From the NCBI GenBank assembly GCA_024645305.1, contig JAHEFU010000009.1, positions 1 through 27,053 of the forward strand: a stretch of DNA of 27,053 bases, written 5' to 3'. Positions 1 through 7,361 of this stretch are shown here, piece by piece. This DNA is from Planctomycetales bacterium (GTDB lineage Bacteria; 4484-113; JAFGCY01). The translations under genes and the position numbers were made by a program. Within the stretch, counting starts at the first letter, position 1. Each line of letters opens with the position of its first letter. The notes beneath the pieces were generated by a model. It saw only the letters and a list, made by a program, of their open reading frames with translations, was not told the DNA's origin and searched no databases.

Positions 1-1918
1 AGAACATGCTTGCTCCGTCATCATAGGGGATGTAGAGTTGCAGCATGCCGATGCGTTCCAGTACGGAGGCCTGACCGGTGACGGGGTCCACTTCGAGATC
101 CACGAAGCTGGGACTGATGGCAATGACGGGCTCGATGTCAACAGGCCCGGCTGTCGGATCGAGGCGCTGGAAGTGGCTGCTGCCGATCATCGGATAAATT
201 ACGTCATAGGTGCCGTGGAAGGGGTTCCATTCCACGTCGAACCAGCCGGAACTGTTCGAGACGGGGCTGACCGGGACACTCTCGTTGCTGACGACATCCA
301 CTGCGTCGATCCGCCAGTCACCGGGAGCGACCTCCCACATGTAGCAGAGTCTCAGCTTGCCATCTCCGTCAATCACGAGATCGCACTGCTCATAGCCGCC
401 GCCAATGCTCAGGTAGTACTGGTCGCTCCAGTTGAACTCCTGGCCGTCGTAGTAGGCAAGGTGGAAGCTGCTGTCGTCCCGCACCGCGATGAAGGCCTTG
501 CCTTCCCAGACAACGGGCTCGCTGATCCAGTCGGCGGAACGGTTCATGTAGGGGATGCCCATGCGGGTGCTGCTTCCATCAGAGTGCTGGACGTGCAGGC
601 CGATGCCGGGAAGCAGCGGGGAATCATGGAAGGCCAGCATCTCATCCGTCGGCGGGAAGTAGACCGCCCGGTTGCGCTGCATGCTCCATTCTCCCTTCTG
701 TCCGGGTGAGACCAGTTCCGGCGTCTCCAGCCACTTCGGGAATACCTTGAGCTTCCAGATGGAGCTGCCGGACTTGCCGTTGGCAATCACTTCCTGCTGG
801 ATGAAGTAGGTGCCCGGCTGCAGCTCGATGTCCACACTGTCGGCCGGACCGATCAGCGGAAGCAGCCCTGTGTCAAATCCCGGGTAGCCGAAGTTGAGCC
901 GGTACTCGGTGATGACGTCGTCATCGGGGTCATACGATGAGGACATGTCGAAGGTCACGGTCTGCCTGCCGTAGAGCGGGCCGGCGGGAATGTCCAGCAG
1001 CGCGACAGGCTTGAGGTCGCCGGCCGTGGCGGTCTGGACCTCGGAGAAGCTGTAGCTGGAGTTGCCGCTGACGTCCTCGTGGCGCAGCCTGTAGCGGTAC
1101 TTCATGCCGATGGTTACATCAGAGTCCAGGTAGTGCCTGTTGAACATGGGTCCACTGATGGTTTCATATGCGAACGACGGCCAGATGGCACGCTCCACAT
1201 AAGCGCCTGCATAATCCGGGTTGTCCTCCCCCGTGACGATCTGCCAGGAGAGCAGGATACCCTGGTCGCCGGATGCCGCATCCGGTCCGATGAATGCCTC
1301 AGGTGCGATTTCGCCGCCGTCCACACCGAGCTCGATGCCGGACAACAGCATGTTCGTCCCGGGATTGGCGACGATTGCGATGAAGTGGGAACCGCCTTGG
1401 TTCACGTGGTTGTCAGGGTCGTACTGATGGCCGGCATCCTCGTATTCGAATTCAGCATTGCCACCAAAAGGCCCGTGGAACTTCCAGCGGCCGTCCTCAT
1501 AATTGGTCTCGCCGACGTAGTAGCTTCCCGCCGGGGCATCAGTCTCCACGTGGATGGATGTCGGAGAACTGTCGTGGTCGAATCCGCGCACCGCGAAGAC
1601 GGCCCAGGTCGGCTCCGCACCGGCCTGGAAACGCTTGCCGCCACTCTCCGGCAGCACGGATCCGAAGCTGCTGCGGCTGACCATTACGCCCTGCTCGTTG
1701 ACTTCAACCGGGTACCAGCCCGGTCCCAGCTGGCTGATTTCATGTGTGGCTTCCGGCAGCTCCGCAAGCTCCGGCAGCCCCAGCTGCAGTTGGTCTCCTG
1801 CGGTGGATGCCTCATCCAGGGACGAGGTTGTCCCGGACCCTGAGCCACCACAGGCTGTGAAGAAGAACAGGCTGGACAGCAACAGTGTGCTTACCAGCAA
1901 TGGTATGTACCTATACAT
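1..1918 (-). CDS. Secreted multidomain lipoprotein (FnIII-like and PKD-like modules), C-terminus beyond window
   Basis: The frame is open from an ATG at 1918-1916 to the left edge, giving 639 complete codons without a stop. AGGAG at 1925-1929 lies 6 nt upstream and fixes the start. The N-terminus MYRYIPLLVSTLLLSSLFFF is a signal peptide, followed by lipobox T-A-C with Cys23 and then a GGSGSG linker, so the protein should be lipidated and exported. Residues about 205-298 resemble a fibronectin-III-like fold (ILLSW near the start, KYRYRLRHED near the end). Residues about 303-392 resemble a PKD module (SSSYDPDDDVITEYRLNFG). The rest is beta-rich with repeated W/Y/D motifs, possibly propeller-like, and has no catalytic motif I recognise. 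Function unknown; an adhesive or carbohydrate-related surface role is inference. It is divergent from the transketolase gene. Confidence 0.85.
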   Translation of the reverse strand, partial: MYRYIPLLVSTLLLSSLFFFTACGGSGSGTTSSLDEASTAGDQLQLGLPELAELPEATHEISQLGPGWYPVEVNEQGVMVSRSSFGSVLPESGGKRFQAGAEPTWAVFAVRGFDHDSSPTSIHVETDAPAGSYYVGETNYEDGRWKFHGPFGGNAEFEYEDAGHQYDPDNHVNQGGSHFIAIVANPGTNMLLSGIELGVDGGEIAPEAFIGPDAASGDQGILLSWQIVTGEDNPDYAGAYVERAIWPSFAYETISGPMFNRHYLDSDVTIGMKYRYRLRHEDVSGNSSYSFSEVQTATAGDLKPVALLDIPAGPLYGRQTVTFDMSSSYDPDDDVITEYRLNFGYPGFDTGLLPLIGPADSVDIELQPGTYFIQQEVIANGKSGSSIWKLKVFPKWLETPELVSPGQKGEWSMQRNRAVYFPPTDEMLAFHDSPLLPGIGLHVQHSDGSSTRMGIPYMNRSADWISEPVVWEGKAFIAVRDDSSFHLAYYDGQEFNWSDQYYLSIGGGYEQCDLVIDGDGKLRLCYMWEVAPGDWRIDAVDVVSNESVPVSPVSNSSGWFDVEWNPFHGTYDVIYPMIGSSHFQRLDPTAGPVDIEPVIAISPSFVDLEVDPVTGQASVLERIGMLQLYIPYDDGASMF

Positions 1919-2269
1919 TTTTTACTCCTGGTATTCCTGAATCGCTTAATCTAAATTTTACATGTAGACCAATGGACTGGTCATCCCCCTGGCTCTGGGC
2001 TGTCGGCCAGCAGGCCAGAGACCCAAAAGTTCTGGGAATTTCCTGCATGGACAAGGAATCCGTCGCATGCTGGCAACCGGAATTTCTACCCGGAATTCAG
2101 GTGCCTGATAGCTCAGCGGGAAAATTCCGGAGGCCGCACTGAAATTCCGGCTGCCTGTGCTCCGCGCAATTCCGCAGGTTGCGGGGCCAGGCTCTGCAGT
2201 ATTCCCATTCAGGGCAGTCCGGGCCGCCCGCGCTATAATCGGTTCATCATAGGTTAATGGGGTGATCCA
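1919..2269. promoter_or_regulatory. Divergent intergenic region with a cluster of CCGGAATT boxes
   Basis: This 351-bp gap separates the divergent lipoprotein and transketolase genes and holds no gene I can support. It contains four close copies of one box: CCGGAATTTC at 2077-2086, CCGGAATTC at 2090-2098, and the reverse-complement forms AAATTCCGG at 2122-2130 and GAAATTCCGG at 2141-2150. Weaker relatives are GGGAATTTCC at 2034-2043 and CAATTCCGC at 2168-2176. Two copies point one way and two the other. This could be a multi-site operator for either gene, but no regulator gene lies nearby. Confidence 0.4.
2218..2239 (+). promoter_or_regulatory. Promoter of transketolase N-terminal subunit gene
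   Basis: A consensus -10 TATAAT lies at 2234-2239, 30 nt before the start codon. There is no good TTGACA -35. Instead a GC-rich box TCCGGGCCGCCC sits at 2218-2229, and a 9/12 match to it lies at the same distance from the TATAAT upstream of the C-terminal subunit gene (5096-5117). Confidence 0.5.
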
Positions 2270-3358
2270 TTGCTATCACATGCCGAAATTCGGGAACGGA
2301 GCCTGAAGGCTGAGACGCTGGGACTGAGTAACGCTGAACTGTGCGAAATCTCTCGTACACTGCGTAAGGACGCGGTGATGATGACGAATGCCGCGAACAG
2401 CGGGCATACCGGTGGGCCGTTCAGCATGGCGGACTACACAGCGGCGCTGGTGTTCAACCACCTGCGTCTGAGGCCGCATGAGCCCTACTGGGATGGGCGT
2501 GACAAGTTCGTGATCTCCAACGGCCACGTCTCTGCGCTGCAGTATTCGCTGCTTTCCCGGCGCGGCTTCTTCAGCCCCGGCTACCTGCTGACTTTCCGCA
2601 GTACGCCGAGCCGGCTGCAGGGCCACCCGAACCACATCAAGCTGCCGGGCGTGGAAATCGGCACCGGCTCACTGGGGCAAGGCCTGTCGGCGGCGCACGG
2701 CATGGCGCTGGGCAAGCGGCTCAGCGGGCACAGTGACCAGTTCGTCTACTGCAATGTGGGCGACGGCGAAATGCAGGAGGGCCAGATCTGGGAGGCCATC
2801 ATGCACGCCGGGCACCGCGGGACGGACAACCTCGTGATGAGCGTGGACTACAACGACATCCAGATTGACGGCCGGGTGAAGGACGTGAAGCGCCTCGACC
2901 CGCTGGACAAGAAGCTCGAGGCCTGCCACTGGCTGACGCAGAACGTGGACGGGCATGACATGGAGGCCATCAATGCGGCCTGGACCTGGGCCCGCAAGCA
3001 GGAGGGCAGCCCCAAGGCGCTGATCTTCCACACCACGATGATGAAGGGCGTGCCGGAATACGAGGACATCTTCAAGTGGCACGGCAAGGCCTGCACGGAT
3101 GCGGAGGCCACGGCCTGCCTGAAGGCGCTGGGCTACGAGTTCGAGAGCCTTGATGAAGTGCGCGCGGAATACGGCGCGCCGGTTTACGACGGCGTGGTGC
3201 AGCAGATCCAGGCCAGCCCCTGGGCGCGGGTGGTGCACATGGACAGTGAAGGCCCCGGTGGCCCGGCGGATCTGACAATCACCGAGGATCATCACAACAC
3301 CCTGCACCCGGATGCGGTCAAGCCGGACTACTTCCGCGAAATGAAACCGGTGAAGTAG
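2270..3358 (+). CDS. Transketolase, N-terminal (TPP/Mg-binding) subunit
   Basis: This 362-residue protein carries the pyrophosphate/Mg half of transketolase, which with the C-terminal half transfers two-carbon ketol units in the pentose-phosphate pathway. SGHTGGPFSMADY lies near residue 44. GTGSLGQGLS starts at 131. The TPP/Mg motif GDGEMQEGQIWE starts at 164, with the paired Asn in DYNDIQIDG near 195. DGHD lies near 228. A KGVPEYED...WHGK segment near 259-273 matches the usual end of this subunit. The protein then continues for about 90 residues, so it is longer than typical split N-subunits (about 270-280 residues, established knowledge). The start is taken as TTG with GGGGTGA just upstream; no ATG fits before the conserved region. 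The C-terminal subunit lies at 5151, not adjacent but separated by an exported VOC gene. Confidence 0.9.
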   Translation: MLSHAEIRERSLKAETLGLSNAELCEISRTLRKDAVMMTNAANSGHTGGPFSMADYTAALVFNHLRLRPHEPYWDGRDKFVISNGHVSALQYSLLSRRGFFSPGYLLTFRSTPSRLQGHPNHIKLPGVEIGTGSLGQGLSAAHGMALGKRLSGHSDQFVYCNVGDGEMQEGQIWEAIMHAGHRGTDNLVMSVDYNDIQIDGRVKDVKRLDPLDKKLEACHWLTQNVDGHDMEAINAAWTWARKQEGSPKALIFHTTMMKGVPEYEDIFKWHGKACTDAEATACLKALGYEFESLDEVRAEYGAPVYDGVVQQIQASPWARVVHMDSEGPGGPADLTITEDHHNTLHPDAVKPDYFREMKPVK

Positions 3359-3390
3359 GAGCTACCCGCTTTAGCGGTAGAACAGGATGA

Positions 3391-3419
3391 TTTAACCACA
3401 GAGGACACAGAGAGCACAG
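3391..3419 (+). repeat. CACAGAG-type interspersed repeat, copy 1
   Basis: This 29-bp unit begins TTTAACCACAGAGG and ends GAGAGCACAG. It is identical to 4973-5001. Repeats of this general CACAGAG type are known between genes in several bacterial phyla; their function is unknown. Confidence 0.8.
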
Positions 3420-3452
3420 AGAAATTCAATTGCCGGGAAATGGCAATGGATG

Positions 3453-3477
3453 GGAGGTCCGGAGCAATCCGGACAAT
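3453..3477 (+). repeat. GGAGGTCC hairpin repeat, copy 1
   Basis: This 25-bp unit is identical to 4933-4957. It carries a GGAG leader followed by a GTCCGG/CCGGAC stem with a 6-nt loop (AGCAAT). Confidence 0.75.
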
Positions 3478-3662
3478 CTTCGGAGCGCGTAGCGTAGCCG
3501 CAGGCGAAGCTGCGCAAGCTATGCATCGCCTCGCATGCGCTCGATGGCAACACGCCCGCGCGGGCGGTTTTCTCAACGCGGAGTCGCGGAGGCGCGGAGC
3601 AAGACGGAGGCCAGAGCTTGTTCTGGCAACTGGTAGATGTACCTGACGCAATGAATGGAAGC

Positions 3663-3682
3663 GGAGGTCAGGCGTAAGCCTG
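3663..3682 (+). repeat. GGAGGTCAGG hairpin repeat, copy 1
   Basis: This 20-bp unit has one mismatch to 4908-4927. TCAGGC and GCCTGA form a 6-bp stem around a 4-nt loop. Confidence 0.65.
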
Positions 3683-3989
3683 ATACAGTGGAAGAAGTTA
3701 AAGAAGTTGGAGAAGTGGTCCGTAGCGGCGGATTGAAAGCCGCCATGAAGAAGTCTGAATAGTCTGGATAGCGGAAGAAGTTGGAGATCATGCCCGCTGC
3801 AGGCAGGATTGACAAGCAGCAGCAGCTCCTTGCCGCTGGGTCGGCTGCAAGGTGCTGCCGCTTCTACACTCCAGCTCCTGTAAAATTCCTGCCGCCGGAC
3901 ATCCAGGGCGGGGATCACGAAGTGATACGCGGGCGGGGATGTCAAACAGGCCGGCGGCAGGTAAAGTGGAAAATCAGGATGGCAATGAT

Positions 3990-4922
3990 ATGAAAACATC
4001 AGTCTGCTTACTGGCAACACTGTTGCTGCTCATAACCACACTCGCAATCGCTCAGGAGGACACATCGATGGATGCTGCAATCAGTGCCGATGCCCACGGC
4101 CTGTCCGTGGCCGAAGTGGTCTGCTATGCCGAGGACTGGACGGCCTGCCGGGATTTCTACCGTGACAAGCTGGGTTGGGCCGTGATGTTTGAGTTCGGCG
4201 ATCAATACGCCACGATCAGCTGTGATGGCGCATACCAGATGTCACTTGTCAGCGCGCAGTGGGCCGCAGGCTTCGAGCCGGGCGGACCGACTCCCGCTGC
4301 CAATCTGAGCTTTCAGAGCATGGACCTTGCAACTGACAGGGAGCTACTGATCGGACTTGGCAACGACTGCACGGAGATCTCGGGAGACCCCTCTATGCTC
4401 AGCTTTGGCATCAATCACAGCTACGGCGAGCCGCTGATCATCTGGCAGGATGCCACGGCAGACGTGGCCGCCACGCAGGCTGTGGAGGCGCATGATGCCA
4501 GTGCGGGTACCTCAGGCCGCTACGGGATGGCCGAGGCCCTGGTCTTCGTTGACAATCTGCCAGAGGCTACCGAGTGGTACACAGCGCGCCTGGGTTTCGA
4601 TGTGAAAAGCGAACATGGGGAAATCTACAAGACCCTGCAGCTGCCGGGCGGTGGCAGGCTCCTGGGCCTGATGGACTGGGCCGAGTGGTGGGGTGGCAGT
4701 GCGGGCACGCCGACGACCGGTGACAATGCGGGCGGAGTGGCTCCGCTGCGCCTGTGCTTCGAATGCCTGGACATCGCCGCTGAGCATGAGCGGCTCGTTG
4801 TCAATGGTGCGGAACCCGAGGATCTGCAGGGCGAGGCCAGCGACCTGCAGTGGTTCAGCGTGGCGGACCCGGCGGGTAACGTTGTTACGTTCTGGCAATT
4901 TGGTGCTGGAGGTCAGGTGTAA
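3990..4922 (+). CDS. Exported protein with two VOC (glyoxalase-like) domains
   Basis: The start chosen is ATG 3990, with AGGA 10 nt upstream, because it opens directly into a signal peptide (MKTSVCLLATLLLLITTLAI, cleavage probably after AQ near residue 22). A longer frame from 3852 would only add repeat-derived sequence. The mature protein has two vicinal-oxygen-chelate modules, at about residues 38-155 (VAEVVCYAEDWTACRDFYRDKLGW) and 180-305 (MAEALVFVDNLPEATEWYTARLGF, ending in ADPAGNVVTFWQ, a typical VOC C-terminal strand). VOC proteins range from glyoxalases and dioxygenases to resistance proteins. Substrate and metal ligands cannot be fixed here, and the usual paired His/Glu ligands are not obvious. 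A periplasmic location is unusual for this fold. It sits between the two transketolase genes, and its last codons run into a GGAGGTCAGG repeat. Confidence 0.8.
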   Translation: MKTSVCLLATLLLLITTLAIAQEDTSMDAAISADAHGLSVAEVVCYAEDWTACRDFYRDKLGWAVMFEFGDQYATISCDGAYQMSLVSAQWAAGFEPGGPTPAANLSFQSMDLATDRELLIGLGNDCTEISGDPSMLSFGINHSYGEPLIIWQDATADVAATQAVEAHDASAGTSGRYGMAEALVFVDNLPEATEWYTARLGFDVKSEHGEIYKTLQLPGGGRLLGLMDWAEWWGGSAGTPTTGDNAGGVAPLRLCFECLDIAAEHERLVVNGAEPEDLQGEASDLQWFSVADPAGNVVTFWQFGAGGQV

Positions 4923-4928
4923 GCCTGG
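4908..4928 (+). repeat. GGAGGTCAGG hairpin repeat, copy 2, overlapping the VOC stop codon
   Basis: This unit matches 3663-3682 with one mismatch over 20 bp. It encodes the last residues of the VOC protein and supplies its TAA stop at 4920-4922. Confidence 0.65.
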
Positions 4929-4932
4929 ACAA

Positions 4933-4957
4933 GGAGGTCCGGAGCAATCCGGACAAT
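4933..4957 (+). repeat. GGAGGTCC hairpin repeat, copy 2
   Basis: This is an exact 25-bp copy of 3453-3477. It lies 4 nt beyond the GGAGGTCAGG unit. Confidence 0.75.
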
Positions 4958-4972
4958 AAAGCGCTTGGAAGA

Positions 4973-5001
4973 TTTAACCACAGAGGACACAGAGAGCACA
5001 G
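4973..5001 (+). repeat. CACAGAG-type interspersed repeat, copy 2
   Basis: This is an exact 29-bp copy of 3391-3419 in the same orientation. Confidence 0.8.
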
Positions 5002-5095
5002 GGAAAAGAAAACGGGTTCAACTTGAGCTTTGACTTGTGCCGGGCCTCGTTTACCCTGCCTGACATCGGGTCTCAATGCAAGGAATTCCAGGTGC

Positions 5096-5117
5096 TCCCG
5101 GCCACACCATTTATAAT
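5096..5117 (+). promoter_or_regulatory. Promoter of transketolase C-terminal subunit gene
   Basis: TATAAT at 5112-5117 ends 33 nt before the start codon. TCCCGGCCACAC at 5096-5107 matches the box upstream of the N-subunit promoter at 9 of 12 positions and the same distance. No TTGACA -35 is present at normal spacing; TTGACT at 5030-5035 is too far away. Confidence 0.5.
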
Positions 5118-5150
5118 TACCCTTGCCGCCACGAACGGCAGGAAACACCT

Positions 5151-6155
5151 ATGGCACAACTCAACTACTTGAACGGTTACAAGCCCAGCTCCGCCTGGGA
5201 GGACAAGCTCACGCGTGAGGGCTTCGGCGATGCGCTGCTGCACCTCGGCAAGACCAACGACAAGGTCGTGGTGCTGGACGCGGACCTGGCTGAGTCCACC
5301 TACACCAAGTTCTTCCGCAATGAGTTCCCGGACCGCTTCTTCGAATGCGGCATCTCCGAGAATGACATGATGAACACTGCGGCGGGGCTCTCAAAGCAGG
5401 GTTACATCCCCTTCCTTGCGAGCTACTCCATGTTCCTCGCCGGGCGCAGCTGGGACCAGATCCGCAACACGGTGGACTACTCCTACTGCAACGTGAAGAT
5501 CACCGCCGCGCATGGCGGGATCAGCGTGGGCAAGGACGGCCCGACACACCAGTCCTCCGAGGACTGCTCCTGCATCCAGCCGCTCGTGAACTCCGCGCTG
5601 ATCTACCCGATTGACTACTGGGAGACCTTCAAGTGCACGAAGTTCATGGCGGAGTGGTTCGGCCCGATGTACAGCCGCATCGGCCGCGAGAAGGTGCCCC
5701 TGATTTCCAGCGAAGATACGCCCTTCAATTTCGGCAAGGCCACGACCGTGCTCGAGGGCAGCGATATCACGATCATCGGCCACGGCTTGATGCTGTCGCG
5801 CTGCATCCTCGCTGCGGAGCAGCTGGCCGAGCAGGGCATTTCGGCGCGTGTGCTGAACATGAGCACCGTCAAGCCTGTTGACCGCGAGGCCATCGCTGCG
5901 GCTGCCGGGGAAACCGGCGGGATCGTGGTGGCCGAGGAAGTCAGCTACTACGGCGGGCTAGGCGCAACCGTGGCCACGGTGATGGCGGAGGGCGAGCACC
6001 TCGTGCCCATCCGCCTCGTGGCCGTACGCGACATGTACCTCTCCAGCGGCGACCCACTGGACCTGATGGACCTCGCCGGCCTCAATGTGAAGGGCGTGCT
6101 CTCCGCCTGCCATGACGTGCTGGAGCGCCGCAAGCGGATATTTGCAGCTGGCTGA
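5151..6155 (+). CDS. Transketolase, C-terminal subunit (pyrimidine-binding and C-terminal domains)
   Basis: This 334-residue protein starts at ATG 5151, with AGGAA about 7 nt upstream. An upstream in-frame ATG at 5076 lies before the promoter -10 and adds no conserved sequence. Residues 20-185 form the pyrimidine-binding domain. ECGISENDMMNTAAGLS (65-81) carries the catalytic Glu70, which activates TPP in this family. DGPTHQSSEDC (129-139) holds the conserved His133. Residues about 200-330 form the transketolase C-terminal domain (DITIIGHGLMLS, then VLNMSTVKPVD). It should assemble with the product of 2270-3358 into a cytoplasmic alpha2beta2 enzyme. A 1-deoxyxylulose-phosphate-synthase-like enzyme or another TPP ketolase is less likely but not excluded. 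Confidence 0.9.
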   Translation: MAQLNYLNGYKPSSAWEDKLTREGFGDALLHLGKTNDKVVVLDADLAESTYTKFFRNEFPDRFFECGISENDMMNTAAGLSKQGYIPFLASYSMFLAGRSWDQIRNTVDYSYCNVKITAAHGGISVGKDGPTHQSSEDCSCIQPLVNSALIYPIDYWETFKCTKFMAEWFGPMYSRIGREKVPLISSEDTPFNFGKATTVLEGSDITIIGHGLMLSRCILAAEQLAEQGISARVLNMSTVKPVDREAIAAAAGETGGIVVAEEVSYYGGLGATVATVMAEGEHLVPIRLVAVRDMYLSSGDPLDLMDLAGLNVKGVLSACHDVLERRKRIFAAG

Positions 6156-6260
6156 AGAAGATAGGTAGCAGCTTGCTTGCTTCCCTGGTTTCCCAAAGTT
6201 ATCTGCGGTAGCTCGCCACAGGTGTCCGCCTGCGATAATTAGGCTTTCGCGGATTAATGC

Positions 6261-7172
6261 ATGCAACGCCTGTTCGGACTGCCAAAGAAATTGCGGGATC
6301 AGCTGATGGCCCGGACCCCCGGGCGGATTCTGCTGCGTGCTGCTGATGCCTATCATGAGCACGGTTGCATGTTCATGTCGGCCGCACTGTCATTCTTTGT
6401 GGTGATCTCTGTGATCCCCCTTTCATATGTGGCCCTCGTAATCCTTTCGCAGATCGTCGGACCGAGTGTTGACGTGCATAACAGCATTGAGGCGGTTCTA
6501 CGCCCGTACCTGCTGCCGGATGCGATTGCAATGCTGCAGGTCAGGCTGATCAAGATCGCTGCAGATGGAATCTCCGTAACAGGTGCCGGCGTCGGTATCC
6601 TGTCCTTCATCTGGGCCGGAATCCGCTTCTATGAGGTGCTGCAGGTAATGCTGACCAGGGCCTGGGGTGGCAGCCAGGTTCGGCCATTCCTGCGCAGCAA
6701 GCTCGTATCGGTGGTGCTCTTTCTGGCCGCCGGAGCACTGACCGGCCTGTTCCTGATGCTTGGCGCAGCCCTCACCAACCTGGAGAGCCTGGTACCAGCC
6801 TTCCTCGGTTTCCGGCTGGACGGGTTGTGGATCTTTCTCACAGACAGCCTGCCGGCAATCACAGCCTGCATCGTGATTTTCCTGATCTACTTCTACCTGC
6901 CCAATCGGGCGGTGCCCTGGAAAGTCTCACTTGGAGTGGCCATTCCAGTCGGCCTGCTCTGGTACCTCAGCAAGTTTGTGTTCACGAAGGCCGTCCTGGC
7001 CGGAGGAATCTTCACGACGCTTTACGGTCCGATGGCGGGATTCATCATCCTGATGATCTGGATCTATTTCTCCTCCAGCGTGGTTCTGTTTGGAGCTGAG
7101 ATGGGGGCATCTATCCAGCAGGAGTTCCATCCTGAGGAATTCGCCATTGAAGACAGCCAGGTTTCCCAGTAA
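6261..7172 (+). CDS. YihY/BrkB-family inner-membrane protein
   Basis: This 303-residue polytopic membrane protein has about six hydrophobic segments (near residues 43-66, 105-125, 150-172, 190-213, 224-242 and 258-280). Family features are the N-terminal amphipathic region with AALSFFVVISVIPL, the YFYLPNRAVPWKVSLGVAIPVGLLW block, and the terminal YGPMAGFIILMIWIYFSSSVVLFGAEM block. The family was once misnamed RNase BN; its biochemical role is still unsettled and no enzyme activity should be assumed. The Shine-Dalgarno is weak. ATG 6261 is used because it precedes the conserved region; ATG 6257 is in another frame. It reads in the same direction as the following lipoprotein gene but is separated by 189 bp with its own promoter-like features. 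Confidence 0.85.
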   Translation: MQRLFGLPKKLRDQLMARTPGRILLRAADAYHEHGCMFMSAALSFFVVISVIPLSYVALVILSQIVGPSVDVHNSIEAVLRPYLLPDAIAMLQVRLIKIAADGISVTGAGVGILSFIWAGIRFYEVLQVMLTRAWGGSQVRPFLRSKLVSVVLFLAAGALTGLFLMLGAALTNLESLVPAFLGFRLDGLWIFLTDSLPAITACIVIFLIYFYLPNRAVPWKVSLGVAIPVGLLWYLSKFVFTKAVLAGGIFTTLYGPMAGFIILMIWIYFSSSVVLFGAEMGASIQQEFHPEEFAIEDSQVSQ

Positions 7173-7227
7173 GCGGAAACCAAGTGGATCCAGAGAGCGC
7201 TGGAGGCCTGATCCAGACTGGATTTGA

Positions 7228-7287
7228 CCGGTTACCCGCAAAACCCGGGCAACTGGTACCCCACAAAAGCTGGTAACCGGATAAAAT
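7228..7287 (+). promoter_or_regulatory. Inverted repeat and -10 upstream of the modular lipoprotein gene
   Basis: CCGGTTACC at 7228-7236 and GGTAACCGG at 7272-7280 are a perfect 9-bp inverted repeat 35 nt apart. A -10-like TAAAAT begins one base after it (7282-7287). No -35 hexamer is visible at the right distance. This suggests regulated transcription, with the two half-sites bound by a factor, or a hairpin at the 5' end of a transcript started further up. Confidence 0.4.
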
Positions 7288-7361
7288 ACGCTTGTAGTGC
7301 AGATTGTTTCCATTGTGCCAGTGGGCACGAATCGCATTTTTAGTACTGCGGGAGGTACTAC

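Larger units (their letters stand above)
3359..3989. repeat. Mosaic of interspersed repeats, no supported gene
   Basis: This gap of about 630 bp is a patchwork of repeat units. A small hairpin at 3362-3380 follows the transketolase stop. A 29-bp CACAGAG-type unit at 3391-3419 recurs exactly at 4973-5001. A 25-bp GGAGGTCC hairpin unit at 3453-3477 recurs exactly at 4933-4957. A 14-bp palindrome CGCCCGCGCGGGCG lies at 3553-3566 and is followed by TTTT. A CGCGGAG-rich stretch lies at 3577-3600. A GGAGGTCAGG hairpin unit at 3663-3682 recurs with one mismatch at 4908-4927. GAAGTT-type short repeats lie at 3688-3787. Open frames here translate repeats and show no family signal. The promoter of the VOC gene presumably lies in the last 100 bp, but I see no clear one. 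Confidence 0.7.

Noticed and set aside
38..1843. Two plus-strand open frames (38-709 and 1079-1843)
   Set aside because: They are shadows of the minus-strand lipoprotein, which has a signal peptide, lipobox, ribosome site and Ig-like modules.
3328..4020. A 230-codon minus-strand frame between the transketolase and VOC genes
   Set aside because: It translates the interspersed repeats and has no signal of a real protein.
2270..6155. Transketolase as one gene broken by a frameshift
   Set aside because: The halves are separated by 1.8 kb, both have their own starts, promoters and intact motifs, so they are separate subunit genes.
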